A stretch of DNA of 64,000 nt. It comes from Helicoverpa zea. Lineage: Eukaryota; Arthropoda; Insecta; Lepidoptera; Noctuidae. The notes beneath the pieces were generated by a model. The model was not told the origin of the DNA. It ran no database searches and worked only from the letters and a program-made list of their open reading frames with translations. How positions within the stretch are numbered: position 1 is the first letter of the stretch; each line of letters begins with the position of its first letter. Of the stretch, positions 1 through 12,161 are shown in pieces. The DNA is taken from contig NC_061482.1 of NCBI RefSeq assembly GCF_022581195.2, positions 11,842,001-11,906,000 on the forward strand, read 5' to 3'. The position numbers were made by a program, and so were the translations under genes.

Positions 1-1523
1 GATCATTAAATAAATAAAAGAATACGACTAGGCTATTTCCCCTTTGACATTTACTGACGGAAATGTACCACTAATGATAGTCGACGTGTCGACGGTCTTC
101 ATATTCATCGTGCGGTTTTAATGAGAGAAAATGACGAGTCATCTTAGCAAAAAAAGTGTAGGTCTGATTCACAAGGAAAAGAAATTAAAGAATTCTTACG
201 CATTCGTGAGGTAATTAAAATGTTGCAATTTTGGTTTAGATTTTGTTTATCGTATGTTGTGTATCTACACAGACAACTATTAATGAGTAGCAAATACCAT
301 TTTTTTATGTTTAAGGGTCTTTTCAGGATCACTACAAAAGTTCTGTTGCCCAAGTTTAAACAACGCTCGTATTGCTCGTATCTATTAATCCTTGCGAAAA
401 ATTTTCAATGGGGCCAGGAGCAAAAATAATGCTGAATTAAGGAGTAAAGAAGTAGGTGCCTTCGCATAATGAATAATTACCGTACATGTTCATTAACCAC
501 TCGTTGAACTTTTCATTTTGAACTAAAATCCGTTCTCTCAGTGCACATTACGGCACCTCATTCATTTGGTTATTTATTATTATGTAACGAAAGTCAAAGG
601 TGTACCTACCTGTAGCTCGGTCAACAGCACACTCGAATAACTATGGTGTATCGAAAATCCAATCGTTTCTGGTTTCACGCAATCCGGCTGTTCTGTTTTT
701 GAAGTACCTTCCTTATGTAGCTATAGTTATCGGCACGGATAATGAGCTCTCGGCGGAAGAGTGGGGATCACTTTGCGCACCGTACACTTATGGCAATAAA
801 CCAATAAATCACTTCTGCGCAGGTGAAGGTCAGGGCTAAGTATCCTTGCCGGTGATTATACTAGCCGTTTTTCCGCGGTTGCACCCGCGTCCCATTTTCT
901 TCCAGGAAAAACTACAGTCTAGCCCAGCTTTCGATTAATAAAATAATTTTTCAAATCGGTTCATAGTTTCGTCAAACAAACAAACAATGTAAAAGATTTA
1001 CCTAAATACATACATTATTACTAGGAACTAGAACTATACTGATACCTACGTTTAATATTTTATTACTTTTATGTATTCGATATTGGAGCTGCTGACCATT
1101 TTTGCCAAAAACAGTATAGGTACTTATATTAAATTTTTTATTGATTAAAATTTGGCTGGCATATACCAAATTATAGACAGAGACAATAAACATAGAACTG
1201 TACAACCAGTTTGGTACAAGATTACTAGGTTGTTAAAAACTTTCGTGATTTTGGTTTTATCTTGTGTTTCGTAAACAATTTGCAAGATAGTTTTCACTTT
1301 AATTAGAGATAGGCATGAGATAACTTTTGTTTTCAAATTCTTTAGAATTAAAATTGATTACGGGGTCAATGTTCTGCTTGCTGGGTATGTAGGTATAACC
1401 AAGTGACTATCACTATTTGTAGGCATACTGCAATCTTTAGATATTAAGATACCTATCTCGTGCTCACTCGTAAACACGATTCAACGAACCGATATCCAAT
1501 CGTAATCGATACAAGATCTAATC
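1..1523. other. Intergenic stretch, no gene seen
   Basis: AT-rich sequence with only short unconvincing reading frames on both strands. I found no splice-compatible coding exons, no tRNA and no clear repeat borders. Confidence 0.5.
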
Positions 1524-1700
1524 CTAGGGCCCGATTCTCCTAAGTTAATAATGTCAAAATTGAATACTGAGAAATTGAATCGCAATAGCATTTTTAACCA
1601 TATCGGGCATTCTGCTACCAAAGAAGATCAATCGTATTCCCTCCCCCCCTGAAAATACAAAGAAATCAATTCAAATTGACGCTTCGTGTGACCAAAAGGC
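1524..1700. repeat. MITE-like repeat, GGGCCCGATTCT family, truncated copy
   Basis: Starts with CTAGGGCCCGATTCTCCTAA and continues with AATAATGTCAAAATTGAAT and TCGCAATAGCA. The same block recurs at 4279 and 13307. The right inverted end seen in the 4279-4635 copy is not recognisable here, so the end coordinate is approximate. Confidence 0.55.
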
Positions 1701-1768
1701 TGGCTATTACCTTGGACAAAGGATTAAAACAGCGATCCAACGAGATAATGCTTCCGGCCTTAAGGTTA

Positions 1769-2234
1769 TGGCACATTATAGCGGCACCGCAACAGCACGG
1801 CTCCACACCAGCATTTAAGTTGTCATTCAATTTAGAGCATTAAATCGTGTATATTATATGTCAATATGAAAAAGCCAACGGCGAGCAGTCAGCGTGCTTG
1901 CCGCTTCCACACAACTCGACTCGCCGCCCGCGTGCTGCAAGCGAGCGGACCTCATGGGTACAGCGCGCCGACGGCGTGCTATTGCGCGCCGACTCCGAGC
2001 CGGCAGCGAAACAACGTCATTACGTCGTGTTCAATTATAACATCAATCATAATCGTCATAAAATAATATTGAGTTTGCGGTGACAGCAAGCTTACACCTC
2101 GCGGCCGGCGCGCGGCCGGCGCGCCGACGGCGAGTGGACAGCGCGTGGTTGGCGCGCTGGCAGCTAGCCGTAGTCTAAATTCGAGGCGACGCCGTGCTGC
2201 AGCCGTGCTGTTGCGGTGCTGCTATAATGTGCCA
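1769..2234. mobile_element. GC-rich MITE with ~33-bp terminal inverted repeats
   Basis: The left end TGGCACATTATAGCGGCACC is mirrored at the right end as the reverse complement of GGTGCTGCTATAATGTGCCA. The similarity continues inward over the AACAGCACGGCT block. The interior is very GC-rich for this window and holds a GCCGGCGCGC-type direct repeat at about 2101-2125. The short frames inside it (1847-2083) are shadows of this base composition. The target duplication is not resolved. Confidence 0.75.
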
Positions 2235-2345
2235 CAAGCTTTAGCCTGGAACAATTTTTTTCTGTATGCCTAACCATACACAGATAGACCGCAACGTTAC
2301 AACTACGATTATATAACAATCGTATCGATCAATTCATCGTATTAT

Positions 2346-2395
2346 GATTTGTGGGAAAGCCGTAAGTCTCGACACTTACGGCTTTCCGCCAAATC
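2346..2395. repeat. Compact hairpin with 22-bp arms
   Basis: The arm at 2346-2367 is complementary to 2374-2395 with two adjacent mismatches, around a 6-base loop. The core GGAAAGCCGTAAGT pairs perfectly. It is outside any transposon border I can see. Confidence 0.7.
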
Positions 2396-4278
2396 AAGTC
2401 ATTTGATGTGTTAGAAAGGTCATAATGGAAATGTAGGTAATCATAATTGTTAAAAGTCAGCCATCGACAATTTTGTGCGAAATGATAAACGTCCTACATT
2501 CATTGTATAAGATGAAGCCTTTGCCAAATTACGATGATATAGTATGACGTAGTGTTTTAATTGTAATCGGTGAAGTGTACTCGAAATTAGAATTGAGGTC
2601 TGAGAGATGACTTACAGTACCCGCACACTGCAGTTTGACCCTATTGTTGACATTTTCTTTAAAGAAAAATCTTGATTCCAATCAAAGTGTTCAGTTAGCA
2701 AAATACCTATATATACTCAAATAATACTTTATTATTTGAGTTCTACCATTCATTTTCATACTGTTTTATGAGCCCAAACTAAAAACTATCAACCGGCTAA
2801 AAGTTTGCAATGTGCACTCTTAGTGACATGATTCACATAAAATATGTAACAAGTAATCCAATAGCAGGTCAATAAGACTTCATAGACAACCAAAGCAACA
2901 AACAGGAAGTTCAAATAGTAATAAAACGAGTTTAGAGCACACATCGTTTGAAGCCTACTGCAATTATTGAATCTGTGATCAAAATAAACCAATTCATTAC
3001 ATAATGTGCGTATTATACGCACGTTACATAATAGTTGTGAACAAACAAACAAAAACGCCTCCTTGTTATAAAGAGATTAAAACAAAACATGGCGGCATAC
3101 ATTTTTATGGCGACAAACACATCGAGATAGAGAATTCGTCGTCGTCCTGCAGGACAAAGCCCTTCCCCAAGCTGAGGGGATTTGTCCATACTCACCGCGC
3201 CGGGCTTGCATTTTGATGAGCGATAAGATAGACAATTCATTCATCTGAAATTATTCTGGTTTTATATACCACCATATTTTTATATAAGCAGGTATTTCAA
3301 GCTTTCGTACAATTTCGTGGAATACCCAAATTGCAAATATTGTTGATAAAATGACAACTACCAAAATAATCTTACTCTGCCATCTTATGTTTTTGGACTC
3401 AAGCTAAGGTTTAGTACTTGAAATCAAAACAAGTTTGTATCCAAGCAACACCCGCCATTACGGTTCATTGTCATTGAACTAGCAGAGAATATAGCAAAAA
3501 TAAACTCATTATGAAGAGGTGTACGACCCGTTGAAGACGTGCAACGCGGATGCGCGATAATCGCTCTTATGTCCATCAGCTTACCGCGGTTACATCGCGA
3601 TACAACTGATAGACTTTGTGTTTATATCACAAATAATTATATAGCTGCGATTACGTGAGTTCAAGTCACGTTCACTTTTATTTTTTAGAGAGGAAATATC
3701 AGCTGGTATGTTGCATAAGACACCCTGTGGCCGCAGCATGTGTGACCTTATGCTTTATCAGAGCTGCTCATTTATGGAATTATGTTTCTGGTTACGCTTT
3801 AGAATTTCAGGAATAAATAAAATTATAACGTTTCTAGCGATTTTCAGGAGTAAATTGTAATATTCCTAGCTTCCACTCCAATGAGAACTCATGATATAGC
3901 AATTTTTGAGAGCAATACACTCAAGCTGTAAGGAAAGCTTTCCATTAGTTGAACCATTTCTGGAATATGTATGTACCCGATGTTATAAGTAGGTACACCG
4001 TCATATCTAAATCAGTTTTGCTAGAGACGAATAAAGGCATGTATAGGAAACGCTTCGGGCAACAAAGGTGGTGTTACTTGTAGAGGAAAAGGGAAATAAA
4101 AATATGTTTCATTTAAGATATTTAGGTTCCTACAGATAATATCGTCTACCGTCTACTACCTTCTCATAGCGAGAAGCCGAAAGGCTGATCAATGATCCTT
4201 GTCTAAGTACATAAGAAGTTTAAACTATGGACGATGGACGTAAGTAAGTGTAAGATAGTTATGTTGTTTTGAGTCAAC
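2396..4278. other. Intergenic stretch with one repeat remnant
   Basis: No gene can be supported. At about 3140-3215 a more GC-rich block (CCTGCAGGACAAAGCCCTTC and following) resembles the consensus of lepidopteran non-LTR retroposon ends. The 62-87 residue frames here lack any recognisable domain. Confidence 0.4.
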
Positions 4279-4635
4279 TGGGGCCCGATTCTGCTAAGTT
4301 AATAATGTCAAAATTGAATCGCAATAGCAGTTTTAACCTTACGGGCATTCTGTTACTGATAAAAGACTAATCGTATTCCAATGACATTCAATTGGTTTGC
4401 CATTGGTCTGCCGTTAGGTCTATATGGCAGTTTGCTCTACAATCATATTGCAATCGTAAATAATTTACAGACAATAATAATTCGTTATTGTCTCACAGGA
4501 ACGGATAAAAAAGGTTATTTAAAAGAAAAATAGCAGAATGCCACATACGCTTCAATCGTAATTGAGTCGTGATTGGATCTCAGTCGGATGTGAATCTTAT
4601 GTCGCTAAGTAAAATTAGTAGAATCGCGCCCCTGG
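4279..4635. mobile_element. MITE, GGGCCCGATTCT family, full-length copy
   Basis: Terminal inverted repeats are visible: CTGGGGCCCGATTCTGCTAA on the left, and on the right TTAGTAGAATCGCGCCCCTG, its near reverse complement. The element is about 357 bp without coding capacity. Related copies begin at 1524 and 13307. Confidence 0.75.
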
Positions 4636-5543
4636 TCGCTTGAGACAAAGTAGAAAGTGTCGGCCATGCGCTGTGTGCAACAGGAAATAAGGAAGCAAAG
4701 CACTGCAGGGGCTTAAACAGGTTCCTTAAATGGACATTTGCACACGTGTGAGCGTTTATCCTATTCATTATTATGATAATCTAGCTAGACTAGTTGTAGA
4801 CATGAAATTGCACTGTTATTTTTAATCAAATTAATATGACCTGATATCGTTGTAGGAACAAAAGAGATCAATGCTTAAAAACAGAAGTAGGATGAGCATA
4901 TAGCTATAAATGTTTGCAAAGATACTGTGATAAAAAGGGACATTAAATTAGAGGTATGTGTCGCTGCAACATCACGAATTAGCTAAATACCAAAAATAAA
5001 AGATAATAATTACTCTGTTTGCAATAAGAGTAGGTAGATACCTACTTACTGCAATTTTTTTTTGCAAGTAACCTGTTATCCTGTTATTTTTCATAGACGA
5101 TGATTGTATTTTCTTCCACAGATTTCTTTTCCATATACCTAGGAGCATAAAGAGTTATTGAGTATTGAGAGGTTTCCTGCGGATGCTAGCGAAATCGCAA
5201 TAGCCTTTCACGAATATCAACCCATAGCACAGCAGGACAGCTGTTTGTAGGGTCGTAAAGATAGGTAATAAAATGCGGCTTAGAAAGAAAAGCCACACGG
5301 CTCAACCAACCTACGACTCTTCGCAAAACAAACCATCGCCTAGCAATCGGTAATTATAAAACGGAGTACTTAGTTCTTAAAAGAGTCCCAAATGCAGACA
5401 TGACCTTTTTGTGTGAAGTGTGTGAAGTCAACACATCCGTCAATGTCATCTACCATCTCATAAACATTTTATTTCCTCACTTTATAAATAAAATTCATGT
5501 AAAAACTAATGGATCTCATATTACGCTATTGTTTTAAAAAGTA
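4636..5543. other. Upstream region of the phosphatase gene
   Basis: No coding exon was recognised. This interval should hold the promoter and 5' UTR of the phosphatase gene, but no TATA box or initiator stands out, so no promoter is called. Confidence 0.35.
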
Positions 5544-6446
5544 ATGTGGCCAGGATATCAACATGTTGTAAATAATTTGTTACTAGAAATTCTTTTGCGA
5601 GTGATTATCTTAGCAGTGGTGTGTTTATGTCAAGCGAAGGGTCAACCATACATGCGGCACCTTACCGAAACAGAATTGCTGACCGACTACAGACGTCCAC
5701 GGCATGACTCGTACGTGCCAGCATGGGCCACCGTAACTTTAATAGTCTTCGTGCCTCTCTTGTGTATTTACATCTCTTTTGCATTGACAAAAAATTATGT
5801 AGACACCGTACAAGCATTGCTGGCGTGGTCACTGGCGCTAACAATAAACGCAATGATTACAGAATCTCTCAAATTAATAGTGGGAAGACCTCGGCCTGAT
5901 TTCTTTTGGCGCTGTTTCCCTGATGGGCTGGTGACGCCGGGGCTTGAATGTACTGGCGATGCGTACGACGTGTTGGATGGCAGGAAGTCGTTCCCCAGTG
6001 GGCACAGCAGCTTCGCTTTCTGTTCGCTGGGGTTTTTGAGTATGTGGTTCTGCGGGAAGCTTGGAGTTCTGTCGCGGAATCGTGGACAAGGCTTCAGAGT
6101 GGTTGCTGTTCTCGCACCACTCACGGTCGCCAGCGGTGTGGCTGTGAGCCGCTGGTGCGACAACCATCACCACTGGGAGGATGTCCTGGCTGGAGCGGTA
6201 TTAGGATTCACCTCCACATACTTCTGTTACCTGCAGTTCTACCATCCTTTAGACTCTGATTCGTCGGGTGAGCCCTATTCGGTTAATAGTGATTACGATA
6301 TCTTCAATAGTGACCCCGATAGTGAAACACTATATTTTGATACCTTGTACCACAGTCCTCATAGCACGAGAGATCTAAATGATGTTTGTCTAATGCTTCA
6401 CTTATGTAATAAGAACACTTTAGAAAGCAATAAAAAGATCAGCTGA
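5544..6446 (+). CDS. Phospholipid phosphatase, PLPP4/5 type (PAP2 superfamily)
   Basis: Predicted integral membrane lipid phosphatase that removes phosphate from phosphatidic acid, diacylglycerol pyrophosphate or related lipids. All three PAP2 signature motifs are present: K110-x6-R117-P118 in KLIVGRPRP; PSGH at 151-154; and S202-R203-x5-H209-x3-D213 in the SRWCDNHHHWED segment. The order and the GRPRPDFFWRCFPDG context match animal PLPP4/PLPP5 rather than the wunen/LPP1-3 group. About six hydrophobic segments can be seen (near 12-30, 60-80, 88-107, 154-173, 184-202 and 215-232). The Asp/Ser-rich tail after residue 236 is probably cytosolic and poorly conserved. The reading frame is intronless, 300 residues, slightly longer than the 264-271 of the human proteins. 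AATAAA occurs at 6655-6660. Family assignment is firm; the exact paralogue and substrate are inferred. Confidence 0.93.
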   Translation: MWPGYQHVVNNLLLEILLRVIILAVVCLCQAKGQPYMRHLTETELLTDYRRPRHDSYVPAWATVTLIVFVPLLCIYISFALTKNYVDTVQALLAWSLALTINAMITESLKLIVGRPRPDFFWRCFPDGLVTPGLECTGDAYDVLDGRKSFPSGHSSFAFCSLGFLSMWFCGKLGVLSRNRGQGFRVVAVLAPLTVASGVAVSRWCDNHHHWEDVLAGAVLGFTSTYFCYLQFYHPLDSDSSGEPYSVNSDYDIFNSDPDSETLYFDTLYHSPHSTRDLNDVCLMLHLCNKNTLESNKKIS

Positions 6447-8544
6447 ATCATGTGTGCTTTTTTTGCAATGCCGACAACATCTGCAATAACGTAATTATGG
6501 GTGTTCTAAAATGAGTTTCGAATTTAATGATTAGTCAGAAATGACCTTGTGGCTATAAAAGTTAGTGCATAAAAATGCAGGTCTAGTTCAAGGAAGCGGT
6601 CGATAATGGCTGGGCCCTGCGTCGAGGGTGCATTTAGGTACACACAGACGGCTTAATAAACACAGACAGTCTCGCGCACGCGCGCCCCGGGAGCCTGGGT
6701 CTAGGCTAGCGAAGGGGAGCCCTATGGCTGCTACTCATCTGAATATCAATTAATGGACATGATTTATTGTTTTATTATTCATGAAATAAAAAATGCAATA
6801 ATTTATATTTTACCAAATTAACTTCTATTTCGTTCTTCAAGCCTGTGCTTAGGAAAAGTTAGTTAAAATAAACTCTATGACAACTACATTGCAGCCTTGA
6901 AGATCTTAAAGACTAGACGTATAAACTCAGTCTCCAGTCAGTATAATCAAGTCAGTTCTACCTACATTCCCAACAGTTTGGTGCAAAACTAATAAAATCA
7001 TAATTATAGGACAGTCACCGAAGCAACTTTGCACAATTAATGTGTCTAAAAATTAAATGTAGAACCACGTAACTGCAAAAAACAAAGAAAATAAGTACAG
7101 GCTAAAAACATTACTTCCCTTTTATCGGCAATTGAGTAAACCGCCAGTGCGCAACATTTATTCGACACGAGACAAGCGCAGCTGTCCCAGTAGAAAATTG
7201 AAGAATATGAAAAAGTACATAACACCTTTTCTGTTGGTCTCAGTCTGAAGCGACAGCGGACGCGAACACAAAAATTCATCGAGCACTAAGTATGTTAATA
7301 TATTCAAAAATATGTGCTGTATATAAAATCACATCCGAAATGAAATAAGTTAATAGTTTAAAATCACCCTTTTATAAATGCACGTAATCCTAGTCAAAGT
7401 TTATTACAAGATTTTTCTAACAAGTCCAAACACGGCTATGATACGATACTCCATCATGGAAGGCTTATCTACCGGCTCCGTTATCAGATCAGTTTGACAG
7501 TACCTACCATATTATGGTATTGATATTGATCAATACGCAACTGTAAATTTTCATGACGCTACGATCCTTGGAAGATGATTAAATTAGTTACCTTGGACTC
7601 CATTACATATTTACATACAGGTCGATCTAATAAAAGCGTGTTAAAAAGAAAATAAATTATTTCCTCTGCATATTGCACTCACGCCTTCCGAGGTATCAGT
7701 ATCCCGTCCTTGCTAAGGATAAAAGGCTTTTTTTTTACATTATGGACTTCTAAATTGATCCATCTTTGCTTCGCATTTAGTTAGTGTTACAGCTTTTTTA
7801 TCGTCCCACTGCTGGGCACAGGCCTCCTCTCACGCGGAGAAGGATTCAGCATTTAGTTGAAAATATTAAATTCTCCAGTGATGTTTATCAATAGCCAGCT
7901 TTTAATGACAGCGGAATAAGGTAAAGAAATATTGTCGCAATCTTATATCGCTAGCATCTTTAAAAGTTATCATCTACTTGAACATTCAACCAACCGATTT
8001 TGGCGACCGATGCTCTACCACAACCTCAAGGTTTTTTTAGTAAGAACAGCTCACTGGTTTTGTTCTTAGTGCCTTGAAAACTATTAAGAGGTCCTCATAT
8101 TAGAAAGATCCTGTTTTAATTGATGTTTAAAAAGTAACCAGCTTCAAGCTTGACACCACAATACATATATGGAACAAATGACAACGGACAATAAGTTTTG
8201 ATGGGTGAAAACGATAAGCAGCTATTTCACAACCCCCACGAGTATCATAAATCTTCAATTAAAACTACGACTTAAACTAAGTTTAAATGAAACTAAACGT
8301 CAGTTGGTGGCACCTTCTCTCACAAGCAGTTCCTCAGTGTTACGAATGATGAACAGGGAACGCAAAGTGATTCATTTGTCTCTCGACTGTCGCCTGCGCA
8401 TATTTTTCGACGGAGTAGGTACCGGGAAACCAAGCAAGTCAGATAAGCAATGCTACAAAAAGGAACTTTATTCTACCCAAAAAACTGTTGAAGAGGTCAG
8501 ACATGAGATCAATTCGTGTTAAAGGCATCCTGCTGCATCCTGTT
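6447..8544. other. Phosphatase 3' flank and intergenic repeats
   Basis: The 3' UTR of the upstream phosphatase gene probably ends near the AATAAA at 6655. A retroposon-type fragment (CCACTGCTGGGCACAGGCCT) lies at about 7806-7850. The 105-residue frame at 8205-8522 runs into the repeat at 8545 and has no recognisable domain, so it is not called a gene. Confidence 0.45.
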
Positions 8545-8602
8545 AGGTTTGAAGCCGACCCCAACGTACTTGGGAAAAAGGCTCGGAGGATGATGACTTA
8601 GA
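8545..8602 (+). repeat. Retroposon 3' tail, CCCCAACGTACTTGGGAAAA type
   Basis: The sequence GAAGCCGACCCCAACGTACT followed by TGGGAAAAAGGCTCGGAGGA and a GATGATGA tail is a dispersed 3' end. Related copies are at 40405-40470 (+), 51300-51365 (-), 53655-53715 (+) and 57660-57705 (+). Confidence 0.7.
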
Positions 8603-8699
8603 AGGTTTTCTCAAGTTTTCAAGTTCTTATTGGTAAATTGGTTAAGCAGGTATTGTTCGTACATAAATTAAATTGGCGTACCGGTATTATTCAAAAAAT

Positions 8700-9005
8700 G
8701 TCGACACTGGCAGCCCTGGAAGTGGGCGGGATTTGGGGCGTCACGTGACCTAAGTTATTGATTTTTGGGGTTCACGCTTGCGCACCGCGCCCTTCCCCTC
8801 TGTGCCACAATTTGGAGTTTGGCGCGAAAAGGACGTGGCTGCACCGCAGACTTTTCTCGTATCGCTCCACGAGTGATCGCTGTAAGTACCAAACAAAGCA
8901 ACAATTTGTTGCCGGCTTTTAACTTTTAACACTATAACAGTACAATTACAGCCTGTTGTGAGTTTTCAACGAATCCTGTGAGGAACTTTGACCCCTGGAA
9001 GCGAG
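8700..9005 (+). promoter_or_regulatory. Promoter and 5' UTR exon of the dsRNA-binding gene
   Basis: A relatively GC-rich stretch contains a 10-bp palindrome GTCACGTGAC at 8740-8749 with an E-box (CACGTG). A non-coding exon ends at 9005 in a consensus donor (GAG|GTAAGT). The next acceptor (TTTTCAG) leads to the exon beginning at 9513, 15 bases before the start codon. The transcription start is not fixed. Confidence 0.55.
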
Positions 9006-9527
9006 GTAAGTGCTAATATTTCTTATCTAGAGACTTGTTTCTAATATAACAGGCATGCTTTGTTTAATAATATTATGGTTCACGCATTCCTCATTACTGA
9101 AGTAACATAAAGAAGATTGATTGTGATTTTAAAACAAAAAAACAATAATCATAGTCTTCCTTTTGACGATATCTTCCAAGTTGAAAATACAAAAACTTTT
9201 AGAACTTATCGAAATAATTTTTAAAAAGTAGGTATATTTATTATAAACACTATTTAAATTATATGTAGTTTATTTCTTCTTTAAAATATAAGTATGATGT
9301 TTTCTATTATGGTCCTAACAACTTCGTATAAAGACGTACCTATTCAGACTTAAACCCTTCTAATAAAAAGTTCTGGACTGCAAGCACTTTTGAACTATGA
9401 GTTGGCCATGAAAATTAATCTGGGTCTGGCTCGTAAACATATTTTCCAAAGTCCTTAGAGGCTTAGCTCATACCGTCTTCGGGTTGTACACCTGGTACTT
9501 GAATATTTTCAGATATATTGAAGCACA

Positions 9528-12161
9528 ATGAAATCGTCAGTGTCTGTTCTGCACGAGTTTATGGCGCAACTCCGTCAAACTCCCAAATTTGAGTGCATCT
9601 CCGAGGTACAAATATCGATGTAGTCTATTGTTATCTTGTATTCATTCATGTATTTTTTATTTTATTCTATTATTGCTTTATATGAATATATTTCAATAAA
9701 AGTTTATTTTTATTAATGTTTAAGACCCCTAAGTTATATTTAGTCAGCAAATTATTGGAGCAGCTTTGTCCCTGGGTAAGGAAAGTTGACCATCCATTAG
9801 GAATTGCTTTGTATTAGTTCGGTTGGTGAGTGGCCCCCACATCTACTTTGAATGTATCTGGGGAACCGAAATTGTACTTTGTCTACTCAACCAAAGGTTT
9901 AGATGTAATGTTTTTGTAGTTTCTTCAATAGGTACTTATATTGATTTGCACTTCAATGGTAATCTGATAAAATTTTATGGTCAAACATTTAATCAAAGTT
10001 GACCAAAAAGTATGATCTTGTTTTTGATACTTAACTCATGGTCATCAACATCATCATCATAGGTCAGCACCATTCATTCATCATTATCATCATCTATCGG
10101 TTCCATTGCTATTTAATTTTATATTTATTAAGTTTCCTATATTTAGATAATAGTTACTACAGATAACCAACTCCGTCGAAGTTGAAGAAGTGGGTATTGC
10201 ATTTTCTACTTTGTGTAGGAACTTATTTTATTTCATTTCTATTTCTTTGACAGACTCCAAATTCTTAAAGTACTCTCTCTAATTTTACATCAGGTCATGC
10301 GAGGACATGCTCAATTTAGCTAAAAATAGGTATGTGTCTAACTAAATTGAGTATGGCGTTCCCCTGGAGACCAGAACGGAAACTCTTTCTCTCTCTCTCT
10401 CTTATTCGCTCCACTGACTATCAAGGTCTAAATTCAGCGTCTCGTGACTCTTCCTATCTCTCTTCTCTTCCTTTCTTTGTTAGATTCGGCTTTCAGTCTT
10501 TTTGTGTTATCTTTGCTCTTGGGGCTTCAGGCAGTGCCTACCTAAAGAAGACAGGTGCATCTACTTCCAACTATAATGTAAGATGTATTTCTGGTGATTG
10601 GAGATTGGTGATTGGAGATAATAGTTTAATTTCATCCTTAAATTATCGAATATTCAACAAGCTTTATTGTTGACAGTTTGGGAAACAACACAAGCCCGTG
10701 TTCAGATACCGCTGCACGGCCATCAACGAGGTGGTGACGGGCACTGGTCGTACTAAGAAGGAAGCGAAGCAGCTAGTAGCTCGCCTAATGTTGCAGCAAC
10801 TTGCGCAGAAGGGGTACCTGGTGCCCGGGGAGTATGCTACTCCCGCATACATGCGAGAGATGATGGTATAAATTACTATTAAAATAAAAACCCAATTTGT
10901 TTTGTATTTATTGGGCTTAACTGCTCAAATCACCTCTTAGGCCCCTGATTAGGACATATTAGGCATTAAAGTAGTAGTCCCGGTAGGAAGAAAAAAAAAT
11001 GTAGTCTCGCTTTTACTGTAGAGCCGCACTAGCAATATCGAGTCCTCAATAGTTAGCTTTTTCGTAGCTGCTTTACTATAATAGAAATGCAATAAAATTG
11101 CTAATAAAAATGAAAGAAGTATCGTATTGAAGAGTTATTGCCGCATTCACAGAAAAAGGCGGGGTTACCGGAGCGCAGCTATGTGCGTCTGAACACCGAA
11201 CTGTGCAAGGATTATAACCTAAATGCGGTTGAGTATGAGGTGTCTCCTGACACTGGCACACGCGACCACCCGCGCTTCACCGTAACGGCTCGCATAGGCC
11301 TGGTGGAGCGCGTCGGTGTGGCTTCTACCAAGAAGCAGGCATACCAGCTCGCTGCTGAGCAAATCTACAAACATTTGCGCACCAAGCTGGGTGTCACCGC
11401 TGCACATTTCAATGAGGTAAGACTCATCGAGAAGCTACACACACGTGGCTGTTCTAACCTAGTGGTGGTGTTTGATATAGCGAGGAGCGTGGGGATACTT
11501 AAAAAGGTGAATAACTTTGCAGGAAGATGCTTTGTTCCGTGCGTATGAGAAGGGTTTGGAGCGCAATGCTGCTCTTCAGGAGGCTCTGCATAACTCGCGC
11601 CTGATTCAAATGGAGAGTGAGTATTCCAAGTCATGAGAAATTATTTTTATTTATTATAATAGCTCATGCGAATCGACCGATACCTTAGTAATATTGCAAT
11701 ACTCAATGTTTAAAATTCTCTGTGTTGGCTGGCCTTATTAAATAATCGTGGAACTGGTTCAAATTAATTAACGTTTGTTGCAAAGCTGTTAACAAGATAC
11801 CTACGCATTATTTGCGAATTCTGATTTCTTTGTTTGGTAATTCTAATTATTTAGGATTTTGGTAGATAGTCTTATCGTATGTTGATTTTATATTTTTCCC
11901 GCAGAAGCTAGAGCTGCCGCTAAATCAGCTGCCAAGAAGAAGCCAGTCGTGGTGAACGAGCCAATGATGCGCCCTGAGTCACCGCCGCAGAGCGCGTCCG
12001 ACGTGGTGGCCGAGACTATCCGCCTGGAGCTAAACCAGATGGACGCGCCTCCACCGGAGTACTTGAACGAGACTCTGCCGGAGCCCAACGTGGCAGGGTA
12101 CGCGGCCGCCAACGCTGCCGTCATGTTCATAGAACGCACCATGGAAAGACTCGGACTCTAA
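9528..12161 (+). CDS. r2d2: R2D2/PRKRA-like double-stranded RNA-binding protein
   Basis: Exons 9528-9605, 10677-10865, 11153-11416, 11523-11616 and 11905-12161 join in phase with GT-AG borders and give 293 residues. The first dsRNA-binding domain spans about residues 4-72 and is split by the first intron; its C-terminal helix carries TGRTKKEAKQLVARLMLQQL. The second spans about 98-165, ending in STKKQAYQLAAEQIYKHL. A Lys/Ala-rich linker near 211-222 (KARAAAKSAAKKKP) and an acidic, proline-rich tail follow, with no third dsRNA-binding domain. Two N-terminal domains and about 300 residues fit R2D2, the Dicer-2 partner that loads siRNA; Loquacious and TRBP have a third domain. A PRKRA-like label is the alternative. 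AATAAA lies at 12800-12805. Exon structure is firm; orthology is inferred. Confidence 0.85.

Noticed and set aside
1847..2083. Overlapping Arg/Ala-rich frames
   Set aside because: They lie wholly inside the GC-rich MITE at 1769-2234 and reflect its composition.
5795..6173. Two long minus-strand frames and one plus frame overlapping the phosphatase
   Set aside because: Shadows of the phosphatase coding sequence, which has all three PAP2 motifs in its own frame.
8205..8522. 105-residue frame on the plus strand
   Set aside because: No recognisable domain, low-complexity Ser/Leu start, and it abuts a retroposon tail at 8545.
10332..10673. 113-residue frame inside the second intron of the dsRNA-binding gene
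   Set aside because: It lies between a good donor and a good acceptor, contains a TC-rich simple repeat and has no domain.
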